The notes below the pieces were generated by a model that was not told where the DNA came from, did not search any database, and worked only from the letters and a program-made list of their open reading frames with translations. This document shows, in pieces, positions 1 to 7,002 of a stretch of 10,133 nt of DNA (positions within the stretch are counted from its first letter, which is position 1; each line of letters starts with the position of its first letter). This DNA is from Thermoplasmata archaeon (GTDB lineage Archaea; Thermoplasmatota; Thermoplasmata; Thermoplasmatales; Thermoplasmataceae): NCBI GenBank assembly GCA_021811635.1, contig JAJZNS010000070.1, forward strand, positions 1 through 10,133, read 5' to 3'. The translations under genes were made by a program, and so were the position numbers.

Positions 1-1
1 T

Positions 2-280
2 CTGGTAATCACTATAGATGACGTCTTCACCGGGAAGCCAGGCACGGAGCCCTACTTGAAAGCCCTAAAAAGGATGGGGGTCGAACATGATGAGGTGCTT
101 GTCGTTGGTGATTCGGAGAATGACATGATACCTGCACGGAAGCTCGGATCTACCGCTGTGCTTATCCGGCATGGATCCGGCAGGGTCAGCGAGATCGCAG
201 ATTACTTCATAGATGAAGTAGGAGAGGTCCCGGGCCTTATCAGGCTGCTGATGAAAAAAAGGATTATCCGCCGTAAATGA
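2..280 (+). CDS. HAD-superfamily hydrolase, C-terminal part (5' truncated by window edge)
   Basis: The frame is open from base 2 with no stop upstream, so this is the last 92 codons of a longer gene; the TTG at 56 is inside the frame and is not the start. Visible motifs are GKPGTEPYL near the beginning, whose Lys fits HAD motif III, and GDSENDM about 25 residues later, the acidic motif IV that binds Mg2+. These are the C-terminal halves of a phosphoglycolate phosphatase-like Rossmann core; the nucleophile DxD motif I would lie left of the window. It is expected to be a cytosolic Mg-dependent phosphohydrolase of unknown substrate. The gene runs rightward and ends in a basic tail (KKRIIRRK) that overlaps the converging neighbour by 17 bp. 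Family assignment is firm; substrate is not predictable. Confidence 0.85.
   Translation: MVITIDDVFTGKPGTEPYLKALKRMGVEHDEVLVVGDSENDMIPARKLGSTAVLIRHGSGRVSEIADYFIDEVGEVPGLIRLLMKKRIIRRK
254..260 (-). terminator. Oligo-T tract after the sequon-rich protein gene
   Basis: On the minus strand seven consecutive T residues begin 4 nt after the TAA stop of the 264-962 gene. Archaeal transcription commonly ends at such U-tracts without a hairpin. The tract lies inside the coding region of the oppositely oriented HAD gene (AAAAAAA in the Met-Lys-Lys codons). It is a plausible but unproven terminator. Confidence 0.4.
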
Positions 281-962
281 CAAGCTGGCCCGCACCGTTA
301 TTCTGCAGTGGTATGGTCAGGTTCTGTATTACCAGGTCAAACAACGAACCCACGAGGTTTGCTGACCCAGAGAAAGATACCATTCCAGGAAGCGCGTTAT
401 CGATCAGGATAGTACCAACGGCAGCGCCAGAATTAAGGAGTCGCGCAGAGATTTCACCGAATGAATAGTTCCAAAGGTAATTCGCAAACCCTGAAATGCC
501 GAACGTCCCATTGCCCTGTGAACTCAGGTTCAGCGCAAGGTTGCTGAACGGGCTGGTGACATTGACGTTCCCGAGATCAAAGTTCACCAGGCTTGAGAAG
601 AAGAGGGAAGCCAACGTAACAGTCAGATTGAGCGGGATGTTTATGGAGAATTTCGGAAATCCCTTTTGGTAGAGGGAGGAAAGGTTCAGTGTTTCGTTGA
701 GGATGAAGTGTGATATCGTGCCTGCAATCACCTGCGCAGTCCTTCCAAGAGCAGAAACAGTTACCGGAATAATGCCGGAGGTTGTTGCATTTGCAATGAC
801 AGTCGCATTGATTCCCCCGAAGCTGTAATTCACGCTCACCTGTTCTACGACAAGGTGCACCGACGATCCCGTAACCTCCTCATAGCTGTAGGCGACCGAA
901 AAGACCAGCAGGGCAGCTATTGCTAAGGTGGAAACCAGACCTATGGTGCTGGTGACTTTCAC
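264..962 (-). CDS. Secreted or membrane-anchored sequon-rich protein of unknown function
   Basis: 232 aa starting with GTG. Residues about 6-26 form a hydrophobic segment preceded by a Lys, which fits a signal peptide or N-terminal anchor. The rest is a beta-rich, Ser/Asn/Gly-rich ectodomain with few charges and about 11 N-x-S/T sequons (for example NYS, NAT, NET, NLT, NVT), consistent with N-glycosylation of surface proteins known in Thermoplasmatales. The alternation of hydrophobic strands and small polar turns loosely recalls LEA14/WHy-type beta-sandwiches, but no diagnostic motif is seen, so this is only a suggestion. GTG is preferred because a TATA-like element sits 26 bp upstream, implying a leaderless message; the overlapping ATG at 962-964 runs straight into a stop. 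No function can be named. It converges on the HAD gene with a 17 bp overlap. Confidence 0.75.
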   Translation of the reverse strand: MKVTSTIGLVSTLAIAALLVFSVAYSYEEVTGSSVHLVVEQVSVNYSFGGINATVIANATTSGIIPVTVSALGRTAQVIAGTISHFILNETLNLSSLYQKGFPKFSINIPLNLTVTLASLFFSSLVNFDLGNVNVTSPFSNLALNLSSQGNGTFGISGFANYLWNYSFGEISARLLNSGAAVGTILIDNALPGMVSFSGSANLVGSLFDLVIQNLTIPLQNNGAGQLVIYGG

Positions 963-983
963 ATGAGGGATATTAATAAAGGA

Positions 984-992
984 TTATAATAA
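984..992 (-). promoter_or_regulatory. Box A (TATA) for the sequon-rich protein gene
   Basis: Minus-strand TTATTATAA is centred 26 bp upstream of the GTG start in the 57 bp gap after the nicotinate phosphoribosyltransferase gene. This is the canonical archaeal TATA-to-start distance for a leaderless transcript. No Shine-Dalgarno sequence precedes the GTG, which fits. Confidence 0.55.
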
Positions 993-1019
993 TATTGTGC
1001 AATTTTTGTCTGACACTGT

Positions 1020-2201
1020 TCATTGTTCCCCTTCTTCAGCCGAGAAATAGGCCAGTTCCTCCAGTGCACGCTTTCGTATCTGTTTGGGTTTCTCGTATGC
1101 TGAAACTCTGGCACCTCCCTTGAGAAAATCTTTCTGCATTGGCTTCATTTTCTCTCCGCATCTGCATATCGCCTCATCGTCCCCGGTCTGCACGCGTACG
1201 GCATGACAGTTTTCACACCTGAGAGGTATCTTTTTCCCGGAGAATTTCCCACGCTTTGAGATGCTTTTGCCCTCAACCTCCACGATGTCCATTGAAAAAT
1301 CGACGGTCTTTCCGGACGCAATCGACGTCCCCACACCAAACGCGTCTGCGCCAGCTCTCTTCAGCGCCGGTATGTCTTCCGCTGTGAGTCCTCCGGATAC
1401 CATGATCTTGACTTTGTTGAACCCCCTCTGGTTCAATTCCCAGCGGACTTCCCTAATGATTGCCGGAAAATTCCCCCGTCTTGAAGACGGCGTATCGAGC
1501 CGCACATAATCAAGGTCCGGAATCATTTCAGCTGCCTTGACGGCACCGAAGCGTTCGTCCTCAAAGGTGTCTATTAGGGCGACTTTAGGCCCTTCCTTCT
1601 TATCAGATTTGGAAATTGCCTCAAACACCGCGTTGTCACCATAAATTATCGATACGGCATGTGGAATCGTTCCCACCGGGGATTCTCCTATCAGCCTCGC
1701 ACCAAGAATCCCGGAAACCCCGTCAGCGCCGCCAATGTAGGCAGCCCTGTCGATCATGGGGGATATTCCCGGATGCATCCTCCTTATGCCAAAGGAAAAA
1801 AATGGCGTATCCCCGCATGCCTTTCGTACGATTGAGGAGTAAGTGGATATGCCCGAAGACTGGCATATGAATCCCAGCATTTCGGTTTCGAGCACTGCAA
1901 ATTCCCTGTAATGGCCGGTTATGGTTAAAAAGGGAACGGGAATACCGCTGTCATCCCGGTGCCTCAGAACGGTTCCCTCTGGAATGGCCCTGAGTTCCAG
2001 CCTTTTGCCTTCGAGAAGGGTTATCACTTCGTCGAGCCCGGAAAATAATATCCATGGAAAATGCGCACCGGAGACTGTGATCTCAGCGGTCACCATCGCA
2101 TCCGGAAAACCCCTCAGGAGAGACTGGCTCCTTTCGAAATAAACATCAGAAGCAAGTCCATTCCTGACATCGCCTGTTTCCGCGATATTGAAGTCCCTCA
2201 C
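1020..2201 (-). CDS. pncB: Nicotinate phosphoribosyltransferase (NAD salvage)
   Basis: 393 aa. It joins nicotinate and PRPP to give nicotinate mononucleotide in the Preiss-Handler route of NAD synthesis; cytosolic. Visible features: an N-terminal SDVYF segment (residues 18-22); FGIRRMHP (137-144); GTIPHA with His181, matching the position of the family's active-site His; a DTFEDER loop (211-217); VRLDTPSSRRGN (233-244); and the phosphate-binding VSGGL (268-272) and FGVGTS (288-293) elements of the TIM-like barrel. The C terminus carries Cys329-x2-Cys332 and Cys346-x-Cys348, the zinc-knuckle-like module reported for the Thermoplasma acidophilum enzyme. The GTG start overlaps the nicotinamidase stop by 4 bp (GTGA), with AGGAG 10 nt upstream (2212-2216), and no alternative start lies just upstream, so translational coupling is likely. 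The neighbouring nicotinamidase supplies its substrate. Confidence 0.93.
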   Translation of the reverse strand: MRDFNIAETGDVRNGLASDVYFERSQSLLRGFPDAMVTAEITVSGAHFPWILFSGLDEVITLLEGKRLELRAIPEGTVLRHRDDSGIPVPFLTITGHYREFAVLETEMLGFICQSSGISTYSSIVRKACGDTPFFSFGIRRMHPGISPMIDRAAYIGGADGVSGILGARLIGESPVGTIPHAVSIIYGDNAVFEAISKSDKKEGPKVALIDTFEDERFGAVKAAEMIPDLDYVRLDTPSSRRGNFPAIIREVRWELNQRGFNKVKIMVSGGLTAEDIPALKRAGADAFGVGTSIASGKTVDFSMDIVEVEGKSISKRGKFSGKKIPLRCENCHAVRVQTGDDEAICRCGEKMKPMQKDFLKGGARVSAYEKPKQIRKRALEELAYFSAEEGEQ

Positions 2202-2749
2202 ATTTTCACTTCTCCTGACATTATTACAGACGCGCCGTAAATGTTTTTCATCTCCCTCAGAGCATTCTCATGGGCATCAGGGTTTATGGATGCACAAAGG
2301 TCTCCCAGAACGGTTATTCTGTAATTCCTGAAGAAGGCTCCTGCCACTGTGTGCCTGACACATATATCCGTGCTGATGCCGCAAACGAGGAGTGAGGTTA
2401 TTCTCCTTGCCCTGAGGAACCCGTCAAGGTCAGAGTCGTGGAAAGCATCATAGTGCCTTTTTGTCACCACATGGGAGTTAATGTCACTCAATTCCGGCAC
2501 AAGCTCGCTTCCTTCTGTGCCCTGCAGGCAATGCTCCCCCCACACTGAGAACTCGGGATCGTCCTTTATGTGGTAGTCCCGTGTCATCACTATAACAATG
2601 TCTTTTGATCTCAACAGAAATTCCCTGGTTTTTCTGGCAACTTCCTTCGCGTGATCTGACCCGAATTTGCCATCGACAAAATCATGAACGAGATCCACCA
2701 CGATTATGGCTTTTTTCTCTGCCAAATTTCTCACCCTGTCACATTCCAA
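2198..2749 (-). CDS. pncA: Nicotinamidase (isochorismatase-fold amidohydrolase)
   Basis: 183 aa. It hydrolyses nicotinamide to nicotinate and ammonia. The isochorismatase-fold triad is visible as Asp19 (VVDLVHDF), Lys97 (VTKRHYDAF) and Cys130 (GISTDICV). The metal site is visible as Asp58-x-His60 and His73 (WGEHC), the same arrangement as in the well-studied Pyrococcus horikoshii enzyme of similar length. The TTG start at 2749 is chosen because AAGGAG (2755-2760) lies 5 nt before it. The alternative GTG at 2734 would give 178 aa and a neat 4 bp GTGA overlap with the cysS stop, but has no well-spaced ribosome binding site. With the TTG start the gene overlaps cysS by 19 bp. The next gene uses its product, so the pair forms a two-step NAD salvage module. 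An alternative identity as another isochorismatase-family hydrolase is unlikely given the partner. Confidence 0.93.
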   Translation of the reverse strand: MECDRVRNLAEKKAIIVVDLVHDFVDGKFGSDHAKEVARKTREFLLRSKDIVIVMTRDYHIKDDPEFSVWGEHCLQGTEGSELVPELSDINSHVVTKRHYDAFHDSDLDGFLRARRITSLLVCGISTDICVRHTVAGAFFRNYRITVLGDLCASINPDAHENALREMKNIYGASVIMSGEVKM

Positions 2750-4086
2750 GTGGTCTCCTTTCCGCTATCCTCAAGGTTGATACCCGCTTCCCTCAACCTG
2801 GCCCTTATCCGATCCGATTCAGGGTACATTCCCCTTTCCCTGAATTCGTTCCTCAGTGCTATAAGCGACTCCACGACCTTGTCCAGGCTGCGCTGTTCCC
2901 CGGCGAATATTGAAAGAAAACTGTTTGCGAATCTGTAAATGTGTGCGTACTTCCGCTTCTTTGAAGGAGTAAGGTCCCCGCGGAAGACCTCCGTCGCTAT
3001 TACATGCAGCTTCGCGATTGTTTCCCTGGTGTCAAGGTCTTCGTCCATTAGATTAATGATATCTTTCGAGTCCTTTCCAACATTGCATGCCTCAGAGCAG
3101 GAATGCCCGTTCATGAGCGCAAGGAAGGCTCTCTGAAGCCTCTTCCAGCCTTCCATGGAAGCTCTGAACACTTCCGCGTTATACAAAAGCTCGGAGGAAT
3201 ATTTCGAGTTGAGGAGAAAGTACCTTATTGCTGTACCCGGATACTCCATTGCAAGGTCTTTCACCCGCACGATATTTCCTGTGGACTTGGACATCTTCTC
3301 CCCCCTGAAGTTCAGGAAGGCGCCATGCAGCCAGTACCGCGAGAGAGACGGGAGACCGGAGATGGCACGCATCTGTGCTATTTCAGCCTCGTGGTGTGGA
3401 AACACAAGATCGGTTCCTCCTCCATGCACGTCATACTCCGGCCCAAGATAATGTTCAGTGATGGCAGTATCCTCAATGTGCCAGCCCGGTCTTCCCTTTC
3501 CCCATGGTGAATCCCACACCGGTTCTTCGCCGGAAAATTTCCAGAGCACAAAATCCTGCGGATTTCTCTTGCTGCTCCTCACTTCCACCCTGGCTCCTGC
3601 CTCCACCTGATCCAGTTTCTGCTTCGACAGTTTGCCATAGTCCGGAAACTTCGACGTGTCAAAATATACCCCGTCGGAAGAAACATAGGCAAAACCCTTT
3701 CCTATTATCCTCTCAATCTGGGAGATCATTTCCGGAAAGTACCTGGTCGCCCTGGCATGATGGCTTACGGAATCGAGGTGAAGTGTTCTTGAATCCTCCA
3801 GATAGGATTCCAAATACCTGTCAGAGATTTCACTCCACTTCCTGTTCTCCTCCCTGGCCCTCTTGAGTATTTTGTCATCCAGATCAGTTATATTCTGCAG
3901 GTAGAAGACTTCGTATCCCCTGGCCCGGAGATATTTGGCAAACATGTCAAAGAAGACGAAAGTCCTTGCGTTTCCAAGCTGAATGTGATCGTAAACGGTG
4001 GGTCCGCAAACAAAGAGCTTCACCCTCCCCTCAGAAATAGGGATGAATTCCCTTATCTCTCCTGAAAGGGTGTCCTTGAATTTCAT
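2731..4086 (-). CDS. cysS: Cysteinyl-tRNA synthetase
   Basis: 451 aa from the ATG at 4086, close to the usual family length. Class I aminoacyl-tRNA synthetase that charges tRNA-Cys; cytosolic. The HIGH signature appears as HIQLGN (34-39) after VCGPTVYD with Cys27, and KMSKS at 264-268. The catalytic metal site is recognisable: Cys27, His231 and Glu235 match E. coli Cys28, His234 and Glu238 in spacing, but the fourth ligand (E. coli Cys209, in GWHIEC) is Asp206 here (GWHIED). The longer reading frame begins at an ATG at 4110, adding eight residues. I prefer 4086 because family members begin just before this Lys-x-x-x-Thr-Leu strand and because a TATA element sits 27 bp upstream; GGGAGG also lies just before it. 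It heads a probable operon with the nicotinamidase and nicotinate phosphoribosyltransferase genes. Confidence 0.96.
   Translation of the reverse strand: MKFKDTLSGEIREFIPISEGRVKLFVCGPTVYDHIQLGNARTFVFFDMFAKYLRARGYEVFYLQNITDLDDKILKRAREENRKWSEISDRYLESYLEDSRTLHLDSVSHHARATRYFPEMISQIERIIGKGFAYVSSDGVYFDTSKFPDYGKLSKQKLDQVEAGARVEVRSSKRNPQDFVLWKFSGEEPVWDSPWGKGRPGWHIEDTAITEHYLGPEYDVHGGGTDLVFPHHEAEIAQMRAISGLPSLSRYWLHGAFLNFRGEKMSKSTGNIVRVKDLAMEYPGTAIRYFLLNSKYSSELLYNAEVFRASMEGWKRLQRAFLALMNGHSCSEACNVGKDSKDIINLMDEDLDTRETIAKLHVIATEVFRGDLTPSKKRKYAHIYRFANSFLSIFAGEQRSLDKVVESLIALRNEFRERGMYPESDRIRARLREAGINLEDSGKETTWNVTG
2755..2760 (-). promoter_or_regulatory. Ribosome binding site deciding the nicotinamidase TTG start
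   Basis: Minus-strand AAGGAG ends 5 nt before TTG at 2747-2749, an ideal Shine-Dalgarno spacing, whereas the downstream GTG (2734) is 20 nt away. It lies within the last codons of cysS, as expected for a gene inside an operon. Confidence 0.6.
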
Positions 4087-4108
4087 GGCCTCCCTTAATT
4101 CTGTGCAC

Positions 4109-4117
4109 ATTTATATT
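4109..4117 (-). promoter_or_regulatory. Box A (TATA) for cysS and the downstream NAD salvage genes
   Basis: Minus-strand AATATAAAT within an A/T-rich block (4109-4128) is centred about 27 bp upstream of the ATG at 4086. It overlaps the alternative ATG at 4110, so transcripts from this promoter could not encode the longer protein. It is probably the promoter of the three-gene unit reaching 1020. Confidence 0.55.
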
Positions 4118-4135
4118 TTTAATTTTTGTTGGCAG

Positions 4136-4372
4136 TCAAAACTGCAGTTTATGCTGCAGCTTATTTCCGGTTGGATAAATTAGGTCCCGATCCATGCTTT
4201 CCATAAGATACTCGTCAAGAAAGTGAAGACCACCTCCGGCCTTATCGCTGCCTGCGGGCAAAGTGGAGGCAAAATTATAGCAGAGAGAGCATGGCGTGGG
4301 CCTTGACGATAACAGGAAGCACATTGATTCTTCGTGGAATATGCACCGTTTCTGCATTTCTACGCGGTTCAT
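4136..4372 (-). CDS. Small cysteine-rich protein, possible zinc-binding (uncertain gene)
   Basis: 78 aa. The ATG overlaps the stop of the large regulator gene as ATGA (4369-4372), the usual arrangement for translationally coupled genes. The N-terminal half contains Cys10-x2-His13, Cys18 and Cys28-x2-Cys31, which could form a zinc-ribbon-like site; the C-terminal half is Gly-rich and then helical, with no transmembrane segment. I recognise no family. Against it: the ribosome binding site is weak, it uses CGN arginine codons (CGC, CGG, CGG) where neighbouring genes favour AGG/AGA, and its end overlaps the cysS promoter region. If it is not a gene, the 4118-4368 stretch is a spacer with no other feature I can see apart from the CTGCAG palindromes. 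Confidence 0.4.
   Translation of the reverse strand: MNRVEMQKRCIFHEESMCFLLSSRPTPCSLCYNFASTLPAGSDKAGGGLHFLDEYLMESMDRDLIYPTGNKLQHKLQF
4139..4160. promoter_or_regulatory. Pair of CTGCAG-centred palindromes upstream of cysS
   Basis: AAACTGCAGTTT (4139-4150) is a perfect 12 bp palindrome, and GCTGCAGC (4153-4160) is a perfect 8 bp one; their centres are 12 bp apart, roughly one helical turn. They lie upstream of the cysS box A, about 58 and 70 bp before its start, and overlap the end of the small ORF at 4136-4372. They could be operator or activator sites, but short palindromes also arise by chance. Confidence 0.25.
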
Positions 4373-6981
4373 TCGCCTGCACCAAAATGCTTCTGAGCCC
4401 TGGTGAGGATCCTGGCCGGAAGGCGCAGGGATTCCATTGCTTTCATTTCACCTGACAGGTCATAGGATCGGTCGGCCATGCGCAGCAAACTCATTTTGGT
4501 GATAAATATGAGCGAAATAAAGAGCGGGGAAATCTTCTCCCTGTATCTCTCTATAATCCTGTCGACGGATTTGCTGTATTCCTCAGGTCTGGCAATTCCT
4601 GATTTCTCCAGCTCTGCGTACAGATCATGCATCATTGTCATGACGGCTATACCAGAATCTGCGGGGAAGTCATTCTTCAGAATGTTCATTGCATCCTGTG
4701 GCCGGTTCTCAAATATTTCCGAAATCATTCGGGCAAGCAGAGAAGCTGCCTTAGAAGCATATTCCTTCGCATTTTCAGTGGATTTTATTATATTGCCAAA
4801 TGCCTTCCTTCGCAGGTCGCTCCTTCCGGCAAGTTCCAGGAAGAAACCTCCCAGCCCGTAGTAGAATGGCAGGAAATCCTCTATCTCCTGGTATTCCTTT
4901 GTAATGAGATCGAGGGTAGCATCGTCAACCTTTTCTCCCGAAATGCCCCTGATAATTCCGTTGAGCCCGTTGGCAATGTCAATCCACTGGGCATGACCGG
5001 TGATCCCGGCATACTTTATCGCCTTACTGCAGCATTCGATGGCCTTATCCATTTCAAGTTCAAACGCGTAGAAACGGGCAGCTGACCGGTAGAATAGATA
5101 ACTGATGATCGATTCGTCCATAAGGGTAAGGAGCTTTTCCTCTATGGCAGCCATTTCCATGCTGCGCTTTCTCTCGCCCGTCAGTTCGTAGCTTTCAAAT
5201 AGATTGAATGTTGCATAAGCCCTTGCCCTGATGTCCCCCAGAAATATGGACAGTTTCACAACCTCGGTATACAGGGAGATGGCATTTCCGTATTTTCCGC
5301 TATAGTCGTATGTAATGGCAAGGTTGTTCAGTATTCTTAGCAAAACTCTGTAATCACGGCATGCACGCGCGCTGGATAACGCATCATTAAACAGGGCAGA
5401 TGCCTTCTCCAGAGAGAATCTGTCAAGTTCCACAATGCCAAGTGAATTCAACAATTCTGCAATGGCACACTCATCTTCAAGAGTTCTTGCCTGATCGAGC
5501 GATTCCCTGAGTGTTGCCTCTGCCTCATCGAACTTCCTCTCGGCTATCTGGACTCTGCCAATAAGCATCGAAGCCCCAAGCTTTACCGGCACACTGGCAC
5601 CTTCTGCTTTCAATGAATTCTCTGCAATAACCATCGCCTCCCCGGTACTGCCGAGCACGAGTAGCGCCCTGCCCTTAAGCAGCATCAGGTCCGCTGTTTC
5701 ATGGTGTTCCCTGAAAAAACCATCAATGCACGATATGCATTCCCTGATTCTCCCAGAATGGAAGTATGCTACGCATATGAGGGGGCGTATCACAGGTTCC
5801 CCCTCAGGGCCGACAATGTTAAGCGAGCTTTCCAGTTGCTGAAGGAAAGCGCCATAAGATGGGAAGTAATTGATCAGGTTCTCTCCCCTTTCCTTCAGAT
5901 AGGCAATAATGTTGTCGGCATCGCCAGCCCTGGTCAGAATGGCGAGTGCAACTGGTGGCGGCAGTACTTCATATTTATGATTGGAGCTCAACCTTTCAGC
6001 AATTTTCCCCATGATTTCAGAGTGATGAGATTTAGAGAGGTACTCCCTGAACTGATTGCTGGGGATGGTGAAGTAGTTGCCGGTTTCGCTTACCATCCTC
6101 TTTTCTTTCAGGCTGGCAAGATGAGCGCTGACCTTCCCGGGAGATTCGCCGATGAGATCGGCAATCCTGTCGCTGGTGGCACTGCCTTCCAGAACAAGGA
6201 TCAGGTAGAGAATCTCCATCTCTGTGCCCCCAAGTTTGCCAACCATCGCATCATAAAAGATTTCCATTGTTGGGGGCAGTGGGATGTACCTGAGCATAAC
6301 CTCATTCATGCTCTTGTCCTCATTTATGTAACCTGTGCTTTCATAATAAAGGAGAGAGTACCTGACAAGTTCCATGTTGGCATCGGTCATGGAATACAGG
6401 GTCTCAATCACCTCATTCGGGAGTTTGTAACCCCATTCCCGCATCAGGAATTCCATATCCTCCTTCAAGGGAGAAAGAATCCTCACGATTTCCACAGGGT
6501 TGATGGTTTCAAGCTGATCGATCAACCTTTCGTCTATTTCACCGTCTGAAACCGCTGACATAAGAAACTTTACATTTGGTCTCTTAGAGAATTCGCTGAC
6601 CAGTCCCAGGAACAGGTCCAGTGAAAGACCAGTCATATTGGTAATGTCCTCTACCATAAAGGCAACTTTTTCGCCATTTTCCAGTGCGGACTTGAAAATA
6701 CCAATGATTTCCATCCCGTCCAGGGCATCGATGAATTTACCGGTAAGCTGCTCAGCCAGAATGATGACAGGCTCGTAAGCTCTGGTTTCAGGTGACGGTA
6801 TGCACTTGACAAAGCACACTCTGATATCACCTGCATTAATCCTGCTCCTGATTAGATTCAGGACTTCATTCTTGCCCGTACCCCTGGTACCGGCAAGCAC
6901 AATGGGATTGCCCTGTATTTCGCCCTTGACGTATTTTATGCCAGTTTCAAAGGCATCCCTTATGTTTGCATCCCTGCGCAT
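4369..6981 (-). CDS. Large STAND/MalT-like regulator: P-loop ATPase, winged helix and TPR-like repeats
   Basis: 870 aa, cytosolic. The N-terminal P-loop is GTRGTGKN (31-38); the final Ser/Thr of Walker A is Asn38, and the Walker B position reads FMVEDI (108-113, Glu111-Asp112), so both nucleotide motifs deviate. A strand-like FLMSA (139-143) and an ILSPL motif (168-172) followed by helices fit the AAA/STAND core. Residues about 250-312 look like a winged helix (TSDRIADLIGESPGKVSAHL as the helix-turn-helix, then a short wing). From about 440 to 700 lie helical pairs with TPR-like pattern, for example LNNLAITYDYSGKYGNAISL; the C terminus is also helical. This architecture is that of signal-responsive ATPases of the MalT/AfsR sort, in which the repeats sense a ligand or partner. 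Its target is unknown. Here the winged helix could bind DNA or be the structural one that STAND proteins carry. Confidence 0.8.
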   Translation of the reverse strand: MRRDANIRDAFETGIKYVKGEIQGNPIVLAGTRGTGKNEVLNLIRSRINAGDIRVCFVKCIPSPETRAYEPVIILAEQLTGKFIDALDGMEIIGIFKSALENGEKVAFMVEDITNMTGLSLDLFLGLVSEFSKRPNVKFLMSAVSDGEIDERLIDQLETINPVEIVRILSPLKEDMEFLMREWGYKLPNEVIETLYSMTDANMELVRYSLLYYESTGYINEDKSMNEVMLRYIPLPPTMEIFYDAMVGKLGGTEMEILYLILVLEGSATSDRIADLIGESPGKVSAHLASLKEKRMVSETGNYFTIPSNQFREYLSKSHHSEIMGKIAERLSSNHKYEVLPPPVALAILTRAGDADNIIAYLKERGENLINYFPSYGAFLQQLESSLNIVGPEGEPVIRPLICVAYFHSGRIRECISCIDGFFREHHETADLMLLKGRALLVLGSTGEAMVIAENSLKAEGASVPVKLGASMLIGRVQIAERKFDEAEATLRESLDQARTLEDECAIAELLNSLGIVELDRFSLEKASALFNDALSSARACRDYRVLLRILNNLAITYDYSGKYGNAISLYTEVVKLSIFLGDIRARAYATFNLFESYELTGERKRSMEMAAIEEKLLTLMDESIISYLFYRSAARFYAFELEMDKAIECCSKAIKYAGITGHAQWIDIANGLNGIIRGISGEKVDDATLDLITKEYQEIEDFLPFYYGLGGFFLELAGRSDLRRKAFGNIIKSTENAKEYASKAASLLARMISEIFENRPQDAMNILKNDFPADSGIAVMTMMHDLYAELEKSGIARPEEYSKSVDRIIERYREKISPLFISLIFITKMSLLRMADRSYDLSGEMKAMESLRLPARILTRAQKHFGAGE

Positions 6982-7002
6982 CGTTATATTATGCTGACTT
7001 GC

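Noticed and set aside
962..964. ATG overlapping the GTG start of the sequon-rich protein
   Set aside because: In its frame the next codon is TGA, so it cannot start a protein.
2732..2734. GTG with 4 bp GTGA overlap as the nicotinamidase start
   Set aside because: Not excluded, but the AAGGAG is 20 nt away, whereas TTG at 2747-2749 has it at 5 nt.
3103..3510. Plus-strand 135-codon frame opposite cysS
   Set aside because: Antisense to conserved CysRS motifs; the translation has no family resemblance and no promoter or ribosome binding site is evident.
5701..6549. 282-codon open frame on the plus strand opposite the STAND-like regulator
   Set aside because: It lies wholly antisense to a well-supported gene with clear motifs, its translation shows no recognisable domain, and long antisense frames arise from codon bias.
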